A DNA stretch of 48,453 bases from CAYXDR01 sp046498185 (lineage in GTDB: Bacteria; Desulfobacterota; DSM-4660; Desulfatiglandales; Desulfatiglandaceae): the NCBI GenBank assembly GCA_046498185.1, contig JAWOBE010000051.1, positions 1 to 48,453 on the forward strand, written 5' to 3'. Both the position numbers and the translations under genes were made by a program. Positions 33,843-41,892 of this stretch are shown in pieces (positions within the stretch are counted from its first letter, which is position 1; the number at the start of each line of letters is the position of its first letter). The notes beneath the pieces were generated by a model. The model worked only from the letters and a program-made list of their open reading frames with translations. It did no database searches and had not been told where the DNA came from.

Positions 33843-35207
33843 ATGATAAATCCAGGCATATTCAGAGAATACGATATACGTGGGGTTGTAGGGAACGATT
33901 TCCGGGTGGAAAATGTCGCTGAAATCGCCCGCGGCTATGCAGTATATTTAAAACGCAGTGGTAAACGAACTGTCGTTGTGGGGAGAGATTGCCGGGAGAG
34001 CTCGACCGCAATTCGGGATACATTTGTCACCGGCCTTATTGAAAGCGGAGTCGATGTCATGGATATCGGGCTGTGCCCTACTCCCGTGCTCTATTTCGCG
34101 ATACCGCATTTAAAAGCAGACGGCGGGGTAATGATAACAGCAAGCCATAATCCCCCTGAATACAATGGGTTTAAAATTTGCGTCGGGCCAGACACCATTT
34201 TCGGCGATCAAATTCAACAACTGCGGGAAATAATCGAGGCCGAAGAACGCGTTGAAGGAAAAGGCTTGGTCACTCAAACCGATGTTATTCCGGCATATTG
34301 TGATCATATAGTAGAAAATATCAGGCTCGAAAGACCGGTCCTACTTGCTCTTGATGCCGGTAACGGAACCGGAGGGATAACTGCGGTCCCGATTTTTAAG
34401 CGGCTGGGCTGTGAAACAGTTGAGCTGTTCACAGATCCGAACGGCACGTTCCCCAACCACGAACCTGATCCCACCGTGCCCTCGAACATGCAAGCTTTGT
34501 CCCGGGCGGTCGTGGAAAAAAAGCTGGAACTAGGCGTCGCCTTTGATGGAGATGCAGACAGCCTGGGCGTCGTGGATGAAAAAGGGCATATAATATATGG
34601 GGACATGCTGTTGACTTTATTCGGCCGGGATATTCTCAAAGAAAACCAGGGTGAAAAAATAATCGGCGAGGTGAAATGCTCCCATCTCTTCTATCAGGAT
34701 ATCCAGGCGCACGGTGGCATTCCGATAATGTGGAAAGCCGGTCATTCCTTGATGAAGCAGAAATTAAAGGATGAAAAGGCCCTGCTTGCCGGAGAAATGA
34801 GCGGCCATTTCTTCTTCAGCCATAGATATTTCGGTTTTGACGACGCTGTCTATGCTGCATGCCGCCTGCTGGAACTCGTTTCCAGACGTAGGAAGCCCCT
34901 GTCGAGTTTTCTGGCCGATATGCCCGCACAGTACAACACTCCGGAGCTGCGTATCGACTGCCCCGAATATCTCAAATTTCCACTTGTTGAGCAGGTGAAG
35001 AAAAAACTGCAGGACGGCAATAAAATAATTGACATAGACGGAGTCCGAGTGGTTTATCCCGACGGATGGGCACTGGTGCGGCCTTCCAACACCGGTCCTT
35101 TGATTGTACTCCGCTTTGAAGCATCCAGTGAAACAAGGCTTCAGGAGATTCAGGACTACGTTTCCGGGGTGATCGATGAAGCTCGTCGTGAGCTCGTTTC
35201 CTTATGA
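33843..35207 (+). CDS. Phosphomannomutase/phosphoglucomutase
   Basis: This 454-residue alpha-D-phosphohexomutase supplies sugar phosphates for surface polysaccharides. It has the phosphorylated serine S101 in MITASHNPPEYNGFK, the metal loop DGDADS (235-240), the sugar-binding GEMSGHFFF and a C-terminal phosphate loop RPSNTGPLIVLRFEA. The length and motifs fit the bifunctional PMM/PGM (AlgC/ManB) group. Mannose versus glucose preference cannot be decided. The start is ATG 33843 behind AAGAGG. Its TGA overlaps an ATG (ATGA at 35204) of the next gene. Confidence 0.94.
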   Translation: MINPGIFREYDIRGVVGNDFRVENVAEIARGYAVYLKRSGKRTVVVGRDCRESSTAIRDTFVTGLIESGVDVMDIGLCPTPVLYFAIPHLKADGGVMITASHNPPEYNGFKICVGPDTIFGDQIQQLREIIEAEERVEGKGLVTQTDVIPAYCDHIVENIRLERPVLLALDAGNGTGGITAVPIFKRLGCETVELFTDPNGTFPNHEPDPTVPSNMQALSRAVVEKKLELGVAFDGDADSLGVVDEKGHIIYGDMLLTLFGRDILKENQGEKIIGEVKCSHLFYQDIQAHGGIPIMWKAGHSLMKQKLKDEKALLAGEMSGHFFFSHRYFGFDDAVYAACRLLELVSRRRKPLSSFLADMPAQYNTPELRIDCPEYLKFPLVEQVKKKLQDGNKIIDIDGVRVVYPDGWALVRPSNTGPLIVLRFEASSETRLQEIQDYVSGVIDEARRELVSL

Positions 35208-36205
35208 GCCCCGGTGGAAGACGATTATGGCAGGGAATGAGTCCTTTAATAGTATATACGGTGCCTATGAATAAAAAAATAATCGGGGCGGGCTTTCTAA
35301 CCGCATTTATCATCATTTTCTTCTTATTCTCTCCGTCGTCCAGGAGCGCCCTGGGCCCTCCATTCACATCCGATGACCGGGAAGCAAATGTCCCCGTGCA
35401 CCATTACGATTCGGAAATCAAAACGGTAATAGGGGCGCCTGAACGTTATATCGTCAAAAACAAGGACACATTCCTGGATATTGCGCGCCACTACCGACTG
35501 GGGTTCAACGAAATGGAAGCCCTGTACCCCGACATCGACCCATGGATTCCACCTGCAGGCACATGGCTCGTGCTTCCGACTCAGTGGGTGCTACCAGCAA
35601 AGTTGGATAAAGGAATCATCATTAATTCCGCCGAACTCAGGTTATATTTTTTTATGAAGGCCGGCGTGGACCTCGTAGTAAAAACCTTTCCAATCGGCAT
35701 AGGTGACACGGATTGGCCTACGCCCCTCGGGGAGTTCAAGGTAGGGGAAAAAAGGAAGAACCCCGCGTGGTATGTCCCCCCCTCACTGAGGGAAAAATAC
35801 CAGGTAAAAGTCATACCGCCCGGACCTGAAAACCCCCTCGGTGAATACTGGATACGGCTGAGTAATTCGAGCTACGGTATGCATGGAACAGACATACCCT
35901 GGTCCGTGGGCAGGCTCGTAACACACGGCTGCATTCGGCTTTATCCTGAGGATATCAAACACCTTTTTCAGGAAGTCCAGCCGGGAACACCCGTCAAAAT
36001 AATATATGAACCGGTCAAGCTGGGAGTGCTTTCAGGCCGGGTTTATGCTGAAGTTCACAGTGACATATATCAAATGATAGATGATTTCGTCGAATACGGT
36101 TATCGCCGTCTACAAGAAGAAGGCCTCGCAGAGAGCGTGGATATTGAAAAATTTCATGAACTGCTGGAACGCAAAGACGGTATGCCTACGGATATTTCGC
36201 TGTAA
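35204..36205 (+). CDS. LysM-YkuD L,D-transpeptidase
   Basis: This 333-residue envelope enzyme makes 3-3 cross-links in peptidoglycan or attaches proteins to it. A hydrophobic helix (about 26-43) anchors or exports it. A LysM-like domain (ERYIVKNKDTFLDIARHYRL, about 85-125) binds glycan. The YkuD domain has the conserved YGMHGTDIP and catalytic THGCIRL (C243, H241). Three starts are possible: ATG 35204 overlapping the mutase stop, ATG 35237 and ATG 35267. The last gives the shortest N-terminus before the helix; none has a clear ribosome-binding site. An Lpp-like lipoprotein follows. Confidence 0.93.
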   Translation: MSPGGRRLWQGMSPLIVYTVPMNKKIIGAGFLTAFIIIFFLFSPSSRSALGPPFTSDDREANVPVHHYDSEIKTVIGAPERYIVKNKDTFLDIARHYRLGFNEMEALYPDIDPWIPPAGTWLVLPTQWVLPAKLDKGIIINSAELRLYFFMKAGVDLVVKTFPIGIGDTDWPTPLGEFKVGEKRKNPAWYVPPSLREKYQVKVIPPGPENPLGEYWIRLSNSSYGMHGTDIPWSVGRLVTHGCIRLYPEDIKHLFQEVQPGTPVKIIYEPVKLGVLSGRVYAEVHSDIYQMIDDFVEYGYRRLQEEGLAESVDIEKFHELLERKDGMPTDISL

Positions 36206-36323
36206 GATCAATAGTTATGAAGGGGTGATCGAGTTTTCCTTTATCCCTCGGTGATGTTGTGTTATTATTTAGAATGTTCGTGTTTTGTGGATGCAAACTA
36301 AAATACAAAAAGGAGGAATCGCG

Positions 36324-36641
36324 ATGAGTCTCAAAACCGCAAAACAACCGTTGATTTTTTTGGGAATGATTCTCTGCCTGGGGTGGCTCGTAACGGGCTG
36401 CGCCACTTCACAGCAACTGGCCGAAGTCCAGGATCAAGCTAATCTTGCACTGGAAACAGCCGAAAGGGCCATGGCGGAATCGCAGGCTGCCAAGGCCGAC
36501 TGCGCCCAAGCGAACGCAACTGCTGTGAACGCCGCTGAAGATGCCGAAGCATCCGCGATCCGCGCCGAAAGGGCCGCAAGCAAGGCCGAAGCGATGGCGG
36601 ACAAAACCGAAAACATTTTTATGAAAAAGATGAAAAAGTAA
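36324..36641 (+). CDS. Lpp/OprI-like alanine-rich outer-membrane lipoprotein
   Basis: This 105-residue protein has a signal peptide ending in lipobox LVTGC (lipidated C26; Ala at +2 favours the outer membrane). Almost the whole mature part is an alanine-rich helix with heptad-like spacing (ALETAERAMAESQAAK, AEDAEASAIRAERAASKAEA), as in OprI and Lpp. It ends in MKKMKK. In E. coli the C-terminal lysine of Lpp is joined to peptidoglycan by L,D-transpeptidases, so this protein with its upstream YkuD neighbour could form an envelope-tethering pair. C60 is an unusual extra cysteine. The start is ATG 36324 with AGGAGG 7 bases upstream. Confidence 0.85.
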   Translation: MSLKTAKQPLIFLGMILCLGWLVTGCATSQQLAEVQDQANLALETAERAMAESQAAKADCAQANATAVNAAEDAEASAIRAERAASKAEAMADKTENIFMKKMKK

Positions 36642-36644
36642 AAA

Positions 36645-36680
36645 AATTAAGTCCCGCGGATAACTCTGCGGGGCTTAATT
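36645..36680. terminator. Bidirectional terminator, lipoprotein gene / glycerate kinase
   Basis: AATTAAGTCCCGC (36645-36657) and GCGGGGCTTAATT (36668-36680) form a 13-bp stem with one G-T pair. Read on the minus strand it is followed by TTTTTT, so it best ends the glycerate kinase transcript. Read on the plus strand the tail is only TTAATTT. Confidence 0.8.
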
Positions 36681-36702
36681 TAAAACCCCTGATTCCAACA
36701 AA

Positions 36703-38052
36703 CTATCCGACAAGCACAAGTCGCACATCCATCACGTTCGTTTTCGTCGGTCCTGTAATCACCAGATCTCCGGTTTTCTCAAAAAAACGATACGAATTGT
36801 TTGCAGCAAGATAGTCAGTCGCCTCTACGCCTGTTTCCTTCCCGCGTTCAACTGTGGTCGGGTCTGCAAACGCACCGGCGGCATCTGTCGGGCCGTCGTT
36901 TCCGTCCGTGCCTCCGCTCAGAATCACTACAGGCCCGGCGCTGTTTTCGAGATGAATGGCAGCGGCCAGGGCAAATTCCATGTTGCGACCACCCAGACCC
37001 GATCCCTTGATGGTAACCGTGGTCTCACCTCCCGATATAATACACGCCGGTTTTTCCACCGGAAGCCCGCTTGCAAGGATCTCCTTTGCTATTCCGGCAT
37101 GGACAAGTGCCACATCCCGGGTTTCACCTTCTATCATCGAGGAAAGAATCAACGTATTATAGCCAAGCGCCCGGGCTTTTTCCTCGGCGGCCCTGCACGC
37201 AAGGATATTGCTGCCCACTACTATATTGTGAACTTTTTCGAAAACCGGATCGCCTGCTTTCGGAGTTTCAGCTACACGCCCGTCCACCCCGGCCCTTATA
37301 TATTCCAAAACGGCTGGAGGAATATCCTCCAGGTTGTATTTTCTGAAAATCCGAAGTACATGGTCGAAAGTCGAACCATCTGGTGTAAACGGACCTGAAG
37401 CGATTACATCCAGCTTATCCCCCACCACGTCCGAAAGCATCAAATTCACGGTCGTAGCCGGATAAGCGGCCCGTGCCATCTGGCCCCCTTTCGAAGTACT
37501 GATGTGTTTTCTCACCGCGTTGATCTCGTTGATGATGGCTCCACATTCCAGAAGCCTCCGAGTTACAGCCTGCTTTTCTTCCAAAGTGATTTCGCCGGCA
37601 GGACTCGGCAACAACGCCGACCCACCCCCGGAAATAACTGAAAATATCAAATCCCGTTCACCTGCTTCATGGAGCTTTTCAATCATCCGACGGGTGCCGG
37701 AAACCCCACTGGCACCTGGTACGGGGTGTTCCGCTTCAATCAACTCGATCTTCCCGAGAGGCTCTGTGAAACCCACCTTTACGTTCACGAGCCCCGTTGA
37801 AATCCGAGACCCCAAAAGATCTTCAAGTGCACGAGCCATCGGGGAACTGGCCTTGCCGCCGCCTACCACGACCACCCGGCGGTAATCCCGGAGGCGCAGG
37901 GTTTCTGAAGGCTCCCCCGGCGGGCCAAGTTCAACGACATCGTTTTTAACACGGACAAACCGTTTCACGGCTTGGTACGGATCAACAGGTTTCAGGGAAT
38001 GTAAAAAAATATCTCGTGCATCCGACCGAAGCCTTTCAAGTCCACGCGTCAC
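36703..38052 (-). CDS. Glycerate 2-kinase (DUF4147/MOFRL family)
   Basis: This 449-residue enzyme phosphorylates D-glycerate to 2-phosphoglycerate, feeding glycolysis. The N-terminal domain has VVVVGGGKASSPMARAL, EAEHPVPGASG and FSVISGGGSALL. The C-terminal MOFRL domain has ISGGETTVTIKGSGLGGRN and LSGGTDGNDGPTDAAGAF. I choose GTG 38052, with GGAGG six bases upstream and a normal family N-terminus (TRGLERLRSDARDIF), over ATG 38094, which adds 14 unrelated residues. It ends at the shared terminator. Confidence 0.92.
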   Translation of the reverse strand: MTRGLERLRSDARDIFLHSLKPVDPYQAVKRFVRVKNDVVELGPPGEPSETLRLRDYRRVVVVGGGKASSPMARALEDLLGSRISTGLVNVKVGFTEPLGKIELIEAEHPVPGASGVSGTRRMIEKLHEAGERDLIFSVISGGGSALLPSPAGEITLEEKQAVTRRLLECGAIINEINAVRKHISTSKGGQMARAAYPATTVNLMLSDVVGDKLDVIASGPFTPDGSTFDHVLRIFRKYNLEDIPPAVLEYIRAGVDGRVAETPKAGDPVFEKVHNIVVGSNILACRAAEEKARALGYNTLILSSMIEGETRDVALVHAGIAKEILASGLPVEKPACIISGGETTVTIKGSGLGGRNMEFALAAAIHLENSAGPVVILSGGTDGNDGPTDAAGAFADPTTVERGKETGVEATDYLAANNSYRFFEKTGDLVITGPTKTNVMDVRLVLVG

Positions 38053-38133
38053 TGGGCACCTCCATCGGTTTAAACAATAATAATCTTTTATCATCGTGTA
38101 GCATACCTCTATCAGGTTTTCAACGCCAGCAAG

Positions 38134-38286
38134 TTGATCGCCTCGTAAAAAGTCAAAACGAACCTGTCCCTCGGGGTCGGGGTCGCTGTCGGCGTTGGTA
38201 TCGGAATTTGACTGGCGACCTTTTCGACCCCGATACCGAGCCCGACGCCGATAACGCGGGCATGGTATTTTTTACGAGCCCAGCAA
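38134..38286. repeat. Hexamer-arm inverted-repeat element, copy 4 (longest arms)
   Basis: The left end TTGATCGCCTCGTAAAAAG and the right end, complement of TTGCTGGGCTCGTAAAAA, bracket five hexamer units in each arm. GGTATCGG and CCGATACC close the inner stem. It sits upstream of both glycerate kinase (-) and TRAP cluster 2 (+). Confidence 0.78.
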
Positions 38287-38865
38287 ATTGGCATATAATA
38301 AATATTTTCTTGTATTGTCTAATGCTTCTGTTGTTCTGTTCTTGACAATGCAGTGTCTTCCAACTATATTCAGCTGTAATATGATTATATTTTAGCTGCT
38401 GTCCGTCTGGAAACTGCCCAGTCGTCCCTTAAGGGTCGGCTCAGCGGTCTGTGCAATTTGACGTAAGCTGCCTTTGCGATGCGCCTACGTTGAGGTTAAG
38501 CGCGGACTTCAATGTCTTCATGGGATCGTACGGAGATGTGTAAATGTAAACTTGCATCGTCCCCGTCCTTGATTTCTGGATGGGCACCGGTTATCATTGC
38601 TCTGCGCTGTATTTTTAACATGGTCGGCGCAGCAGTTCGGCCGGCCCTTCCTGTCAATCACCATAAACCGGCACAGGCTTTGCTTTTTCCCGGCTGTTGC
38701 ATCAATAAAGAATTCTGGAAGATACATCAGCGCTGACGATATTCGTGCGGGGTTTAAAGTCTGTAATGGGGGTATGCTTGGAAAGGAGGTGGAACGAGGA
38801 ATATAATGAATTATGGATTCGCGAACCTTATCACCACTACCATTAAAAGCATTGGGAGGGAAATC
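38287..38865 (+). promoter_or_regulatory. Promoter and long leader region before TRAP cluster 2
   Basis: TTGACA (38342-38347), a 17-base spacer and TATATT (38365-38370) make a near-ideal sigma70-type promoter, with a start expected near 38377. That leaves about 490 bases before the preferred dctP start. No conserved gene is visible there: short open frames around 38512-38736 on both strands lack family resemblance. It could be a long 5' leader or contain a small RNA. I found no sigma54 box and no clear internal terminator. Confidence 0.55.
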
Positions 38866-39888
38866 ATGAGATCGAGCAAATTGGGTTTCATCCTTACGAT
38901 AATTTTTGTAGCCGCGTTGCTTCCGTTATGTAATCTTGGTGCTTCAGCAAAAACAATAGAACTTACCTACGCAAATTTTTTCCCGCCAAAACATTTCAAC
39001 GGTGAACTCGGGGCAGCCTGGGCGGAGGAAATCGGAAAAAGGACCGGAGGAAAGGTTAAAATTACGTACTTTCCAGGTGGTGCCTTGCTTAAAGGAGATG
39101 AAATATACAGTGGAGTCCTTGACGGAATAGCGGATATCGGGATGTCCTGTTTCGCCTACACCAGGGGTCGTTTTCCGGCAATGGAGGCACTGGATCTTCC
39201 GATAGGCTACACGAGTGGAAATGCAGCCACAATGATTGCAAACGAGTTTTATGCACAGTTCAAACCCAAGGAACTCGACGGTGTCAAAATGCTTTATGCG
39301 CACGCGCACGGCCCAGGACTTCTTCACAGCAAAAAACCTGCAAAAACCCTCGAGGATTTGAAAGGTATGAAAATACGCGCGACCGGTTTCAGCGCTAAGG
39401 TTGCCGCATCATTAGGAGCCGCTGCAGTCGGTATGCCCCAGGGAGGGACATATGAAGCCTTGCAAAAAGGGGTTGTCGAGGGAACCTTCGGCCCGATCGA
39501 AGTTCTTAAAGGATGGAAGCAGGCCGAAGTAATAAAATACACGACCGAATGCTACAGCATCGGTTATACTACTGCGATGTTCGTGGCGATGAACAAGGAT
39601 AAATGGGCGTCATTGCCGCCCGATATCCAGAAGGTGTTCGAAGAGGTGTCCGCAGAATGGATTCCCAAACATGCCGAAGGGTGGGATGCCGCCGATAATG
39701 AAGGGCGAGAATTTACCCTCAGTCTTGGAAACGAGATCATACCGCTTTCCGACGCCGAAAGCTATCGGTGGGCCAAGGCCGTCTCTCCGGTGGTAGATGA
39801 ATATGCTGAAGCGGCAAAGGGAAAAGGCCTCCCCGGATCTGAATATGTTGAATTCATCCGTAAACGGATTGAAGCCCATTCCAAGTAA
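38866..39888 (+). CDS. dctP: TRAP substrate-binding protein (DctP), cluster 2
   Basis: This periplasmic receptor of 340 residues begins with a signal peptide (MRSSKLGFILTIIFVAALLP, cleaved near GASA). The mature protein starts KTIELTYANFFPPKHF and shows the DctP signature YEALQKGVVEGTFGPIEVLK and the binding region LKGMKIRATGF. ATG 38866 has GGGAGGG five bases upstream. ATG 38806 also has a ribosome-binding site but puts 20 extra residues before the signal peptide. It is only distantly like the cluster 1 receptor, so a different substrate is likely. Confidence 0.94.
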   Translation: MRSSKLGFILTIIFVAALLPLCNLGASAKTIELTYANFFPPKHFNGELGAAWAEEIGKRTGGKVKITYFPGGALLKGDEIYSGVLDGIADIGMSCFAYTRGRFPAMEALDLPIGYTSGNAATMIANEFYAQFKPKELDGVKMLYAHAHGPGLLHSKKPAKTLEDLKGMKIRATGFSAKVAASLGAAAVGMPQGGTYEALQKGVVEGTFGPIEVLKGWKQAEVIKYTTECYSIGYTTAMFVAMNKDKWASLPPDIQKVFEEVSAEWIPKHAEGWDAADNEGREFTLSLGNEIIPLSDAESYRWAKAVSPVVDEYAEAAKGKGLPGSEYVEFIRKRIEAHSK

Positions 39889-39892
39889 CAAA

Positions 39893-40012
39893 CGCCCGTT
39901 CGGCCGGCCGGCGGGAATGGCTCGACAATCGCCGCAGTTACCCGCCGTCCGCCCAACCGGGGCTGTCACGCAATAGGTGTCCAAGCGCTTTTTTATCAAC
40001 GTTGACGCTTGG
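39893..40012 (+). promoter_or_regulatory. Two hairpins between dctP and dctQ, cluster 2
   Basis: A GC-rich palindrome (CCCG..CGGG around CGGCCGGCCG, 39895-39915) lies right after the dctP stop. CCAAGCG (39981-39987) and CGCTTGG (40006-40012) form a second stem just before dctQ. Such hairpins can protect the receptor mRNA and lower permease expression; here this is inference. Confidence 0.5.
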
Positions 40013-40026
40013 GTACTGGGTACAAA

Positions 40027-40530
40027 ATGATCTTGATACCTAGAACAATTAGGCGTATATCGAGTTTTCTCAATGCACTGGCAGGCTGGTCGCTGGTCGC
40101 GATGACTTTGCTCACCTGTGCCGATGTTTTGCTGAGAATATTCCGTTTCCCTATCCGTGGCACCTATGAGGTGATAGGCTTCCTCGGGGCCGCCGTAGCG
40201 GCTTTCGCCATGGCTCACACTACGCTTCACCGGGGCCATGTGGCGGTTGAAGTGCTCGTCGCCAATCTCGGACACAGGTTGCGATGGATCATATATCTGG
40301 TGACCCAGGCATTGAGCATTTTTCTCTTCGCGCTGATAGCTTATGAGTCCCTGCATTACGGAAAAAACCTCAAGGCGGCCAGCGAAGTGTCCCTGACGCT
40401 CCAGTTGCCTTTTTACCCTGTGCTGTACGGCATCTCGGTTTCGTCTGTCGTTGTGTGTCTTGTGCTCCTTGTCGATTTCTGGCGTGTCGCCGGTGGTTCC
40501 GCCCGTCCCTGGTACCGCTGGTGGGATTAA
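40027..40530 (+). CDS. dctQ: TRAP transporter small permease (DctQ), cluster 2
   Basis: This 167-residue protein has four predicted helices and the DctQ-like YEVIGFLGAAVAAFAMAHT followed by HRGHVAVEVLV. It lies between receptor and large permease. ATG 40027 is preferred over the in-frame TTG 40009, which falls within a hairpin; its ribosome-binding site is weak, consistent with lower expression than dctP. It ends 58 bases before dctM. Confidence 0.92.
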   Translation: MILIPRTIRRISSFLNALAGWSLVAMTLLTCADVLLRIFRFPIRGTYEVIGFLGAAVAAFAMAHTTLHRGHVAVEVLVANLGHRLRWIIYLVTQALSIFLFALIAYESLHYGKNLKAASEVSLTLQLPFYPVLYGISVSSVVVCLVLLVDFWRVAGGSARPWYRWWD

Positions 40531-40588
40531 CGTCTCCCGCCCTTTTCAGTTTCAGGGATGGCGGGAGCCGAAATTCAGGAGAAATTAA

Positions 40589-41890
40589 ATGAGCCCTACC
40601 ACAGTAGGCCTCATCGGCCTTGCGGTTCTTGTGATTGCCCTCTTCTCCCGGATGCCGGTTGGTTTTGTGATGGCTTTGCTCGGGGTTCTGGGATTTGGTT
40701 ACGTGGTTTCCTGGAATGCGGGGCTCAGCATACTGGCCAAAGACATTTTCGGAGTATTCGGTTCCTACAGCCTTACTGTTATACCTCTTTTCATGCTCAT
40801 GGGACAGATCACATTTCATGCCGGTATCAGCCGAAGGCTGTTCGATGCCGCCTACGTAATGCTGGGGCACCTTCCTGGAGGCCTGGCTGTGGCCACTGTA
40901 GCCGCATGTGCAGGTTTTGCCGCCATTTGCGGTTCAACCAATGCCGCCGCAGCCACGATGGCAACTGTGGCGATTCCGGAAATGAAGCGTTACCGCTACG
41001 GCATGGTGCTAGCCACCGGTACGGTCGCCGCAGGCGGAAGCCTGGGAATCCTCATCCCTCCCAGCGTCATCTTTATTGTTTATGGCATCCAGACGGAACA
41101 ATCGATAGGCAAACTCTTCATCGCAGGCATTACGCCCGGCCTCCTGCTGGCTGTCCTCTTCACTCTGACCATTTACCTATGGGTCAAACGACACCCGGAA
41201 ATCGCACCCAGAGGCACAAAAACCACCTTTAAAAATAAACTGATTTCGCTGGCAGGAGTTTTTGAAACGCTTTTGCTTTTCGTTCTGGTTATGGGAGGGC
41301 TTTTCCTCGGCTTTTTCACCCCCACCGAAGCCGGAGCGATAGGGGCCGGAGGTGCGATAATACTCGGCTTCCTGAGGCGCAGGTTGAGCTGGAAGGGTTT
41401 TCTTCAGGCCATTACCGAAAGCACCAGAATTTCTTGCATGGTAATGGTCATTGTGGCCGGGGCGACGGTGTACGGGCACTTTCTCGCGATAACCAGGATC
41501 CCATATGCCCTGGCTACCTGGGTAAGCGAACTGGCTTTACCCAATTTTGCAATAATGGCCTTCATCATTCTTATATACTTGGCCGGTGGCTGCTTTATCG
41601 ACGCCCTGGCTCTCATCCTGCTGACAATACCGATATTCTATCCTGTAGTCACCGACATGGGCTACGACCCGATATGGTTCGGAGTAATCATCGTGCTGGT
41701 AACCCAGATGGGAGTCATTACCCCGCCGGTAGGAGTTAATGTCTATATCGTAAACGGTGTGGCCAAAGACGTCCCGCTTGAAAGCATTTTCAAAGGTGCA
41801 TTTCCATTTCTGGTCGCTCTTGTTATTTGTGCCTTGATACTGATCCCTTTTCCCCAAATAGCTCTTTTCCTGCCCAATTTGATGAAATAG
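40589..41890 (+). CDS. dctM: TRAP transporter large permease (DctM), cluster 2
   Basis: This 433-residue membrane channel subunit is the main permease of TRAP cluster 2. Family motifs include AAICGSTNAAAATMATVAIP, LGILIPPSVIFIVYG, GFFTPTEAGAIGAGGA and, near the end, MGVITPPVGVNVYIV. ATG 40589 follows CAGGAG with 8-base spacing. It converges with metF, the stop codons being 2 bases apart, and no terminator is visible between them. Confidence 0.95.
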   Translation: MSPTTVGLIGLAVLVIALFSRMPVGFVMALLGVLGFGYVVSWNAGLSILAKDIFGVFGSYSLTVIPLFMLMGQITFHAGISRRLFDAAYVMLGHLPGGLAVATVAACAGFAAICGSTNAAAATMATVAIPEMKRYRYGMVLATGTVAAGGSLGILIPPSVIFIVYGIQTEQSIGKLFIAGITPGLLLAVLFTLTIYLWVKRHPEIAPRGTKTTFKNKLISLAGVFETLLLFVLVMGGLFLGFFTPTEAGAIGAGGAIILGFLRRRLSWKGFLQAITESTRISCMVMVIVAGATVYGHFLAITRIPYALATWVSELALPNFAIMAFIILIYLAGGCFIDALALILLTIPIFYPVVTDMGYDPIWFGVIIVLVTQMGVITPPVGVNVYIVNGVAKDVPLESIFKGAFPFLVALVICALILIPFPQIALFLPNLMK

Positions 41891-41892
41891 TC

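Noticed and set aside
38512..38736. Small frames on both strands in the TRAP leader
   Set aside because: No family resemblance or supporting ribosome-binding site; kept only as part of a non-coding leader.
38287..38865. Sigma54 promoter for TRAP cluster 2
   Set aside because: A TGGGCAC..TTGC-like stretch near 38580 has wrong spacing between the GG and GC elements.
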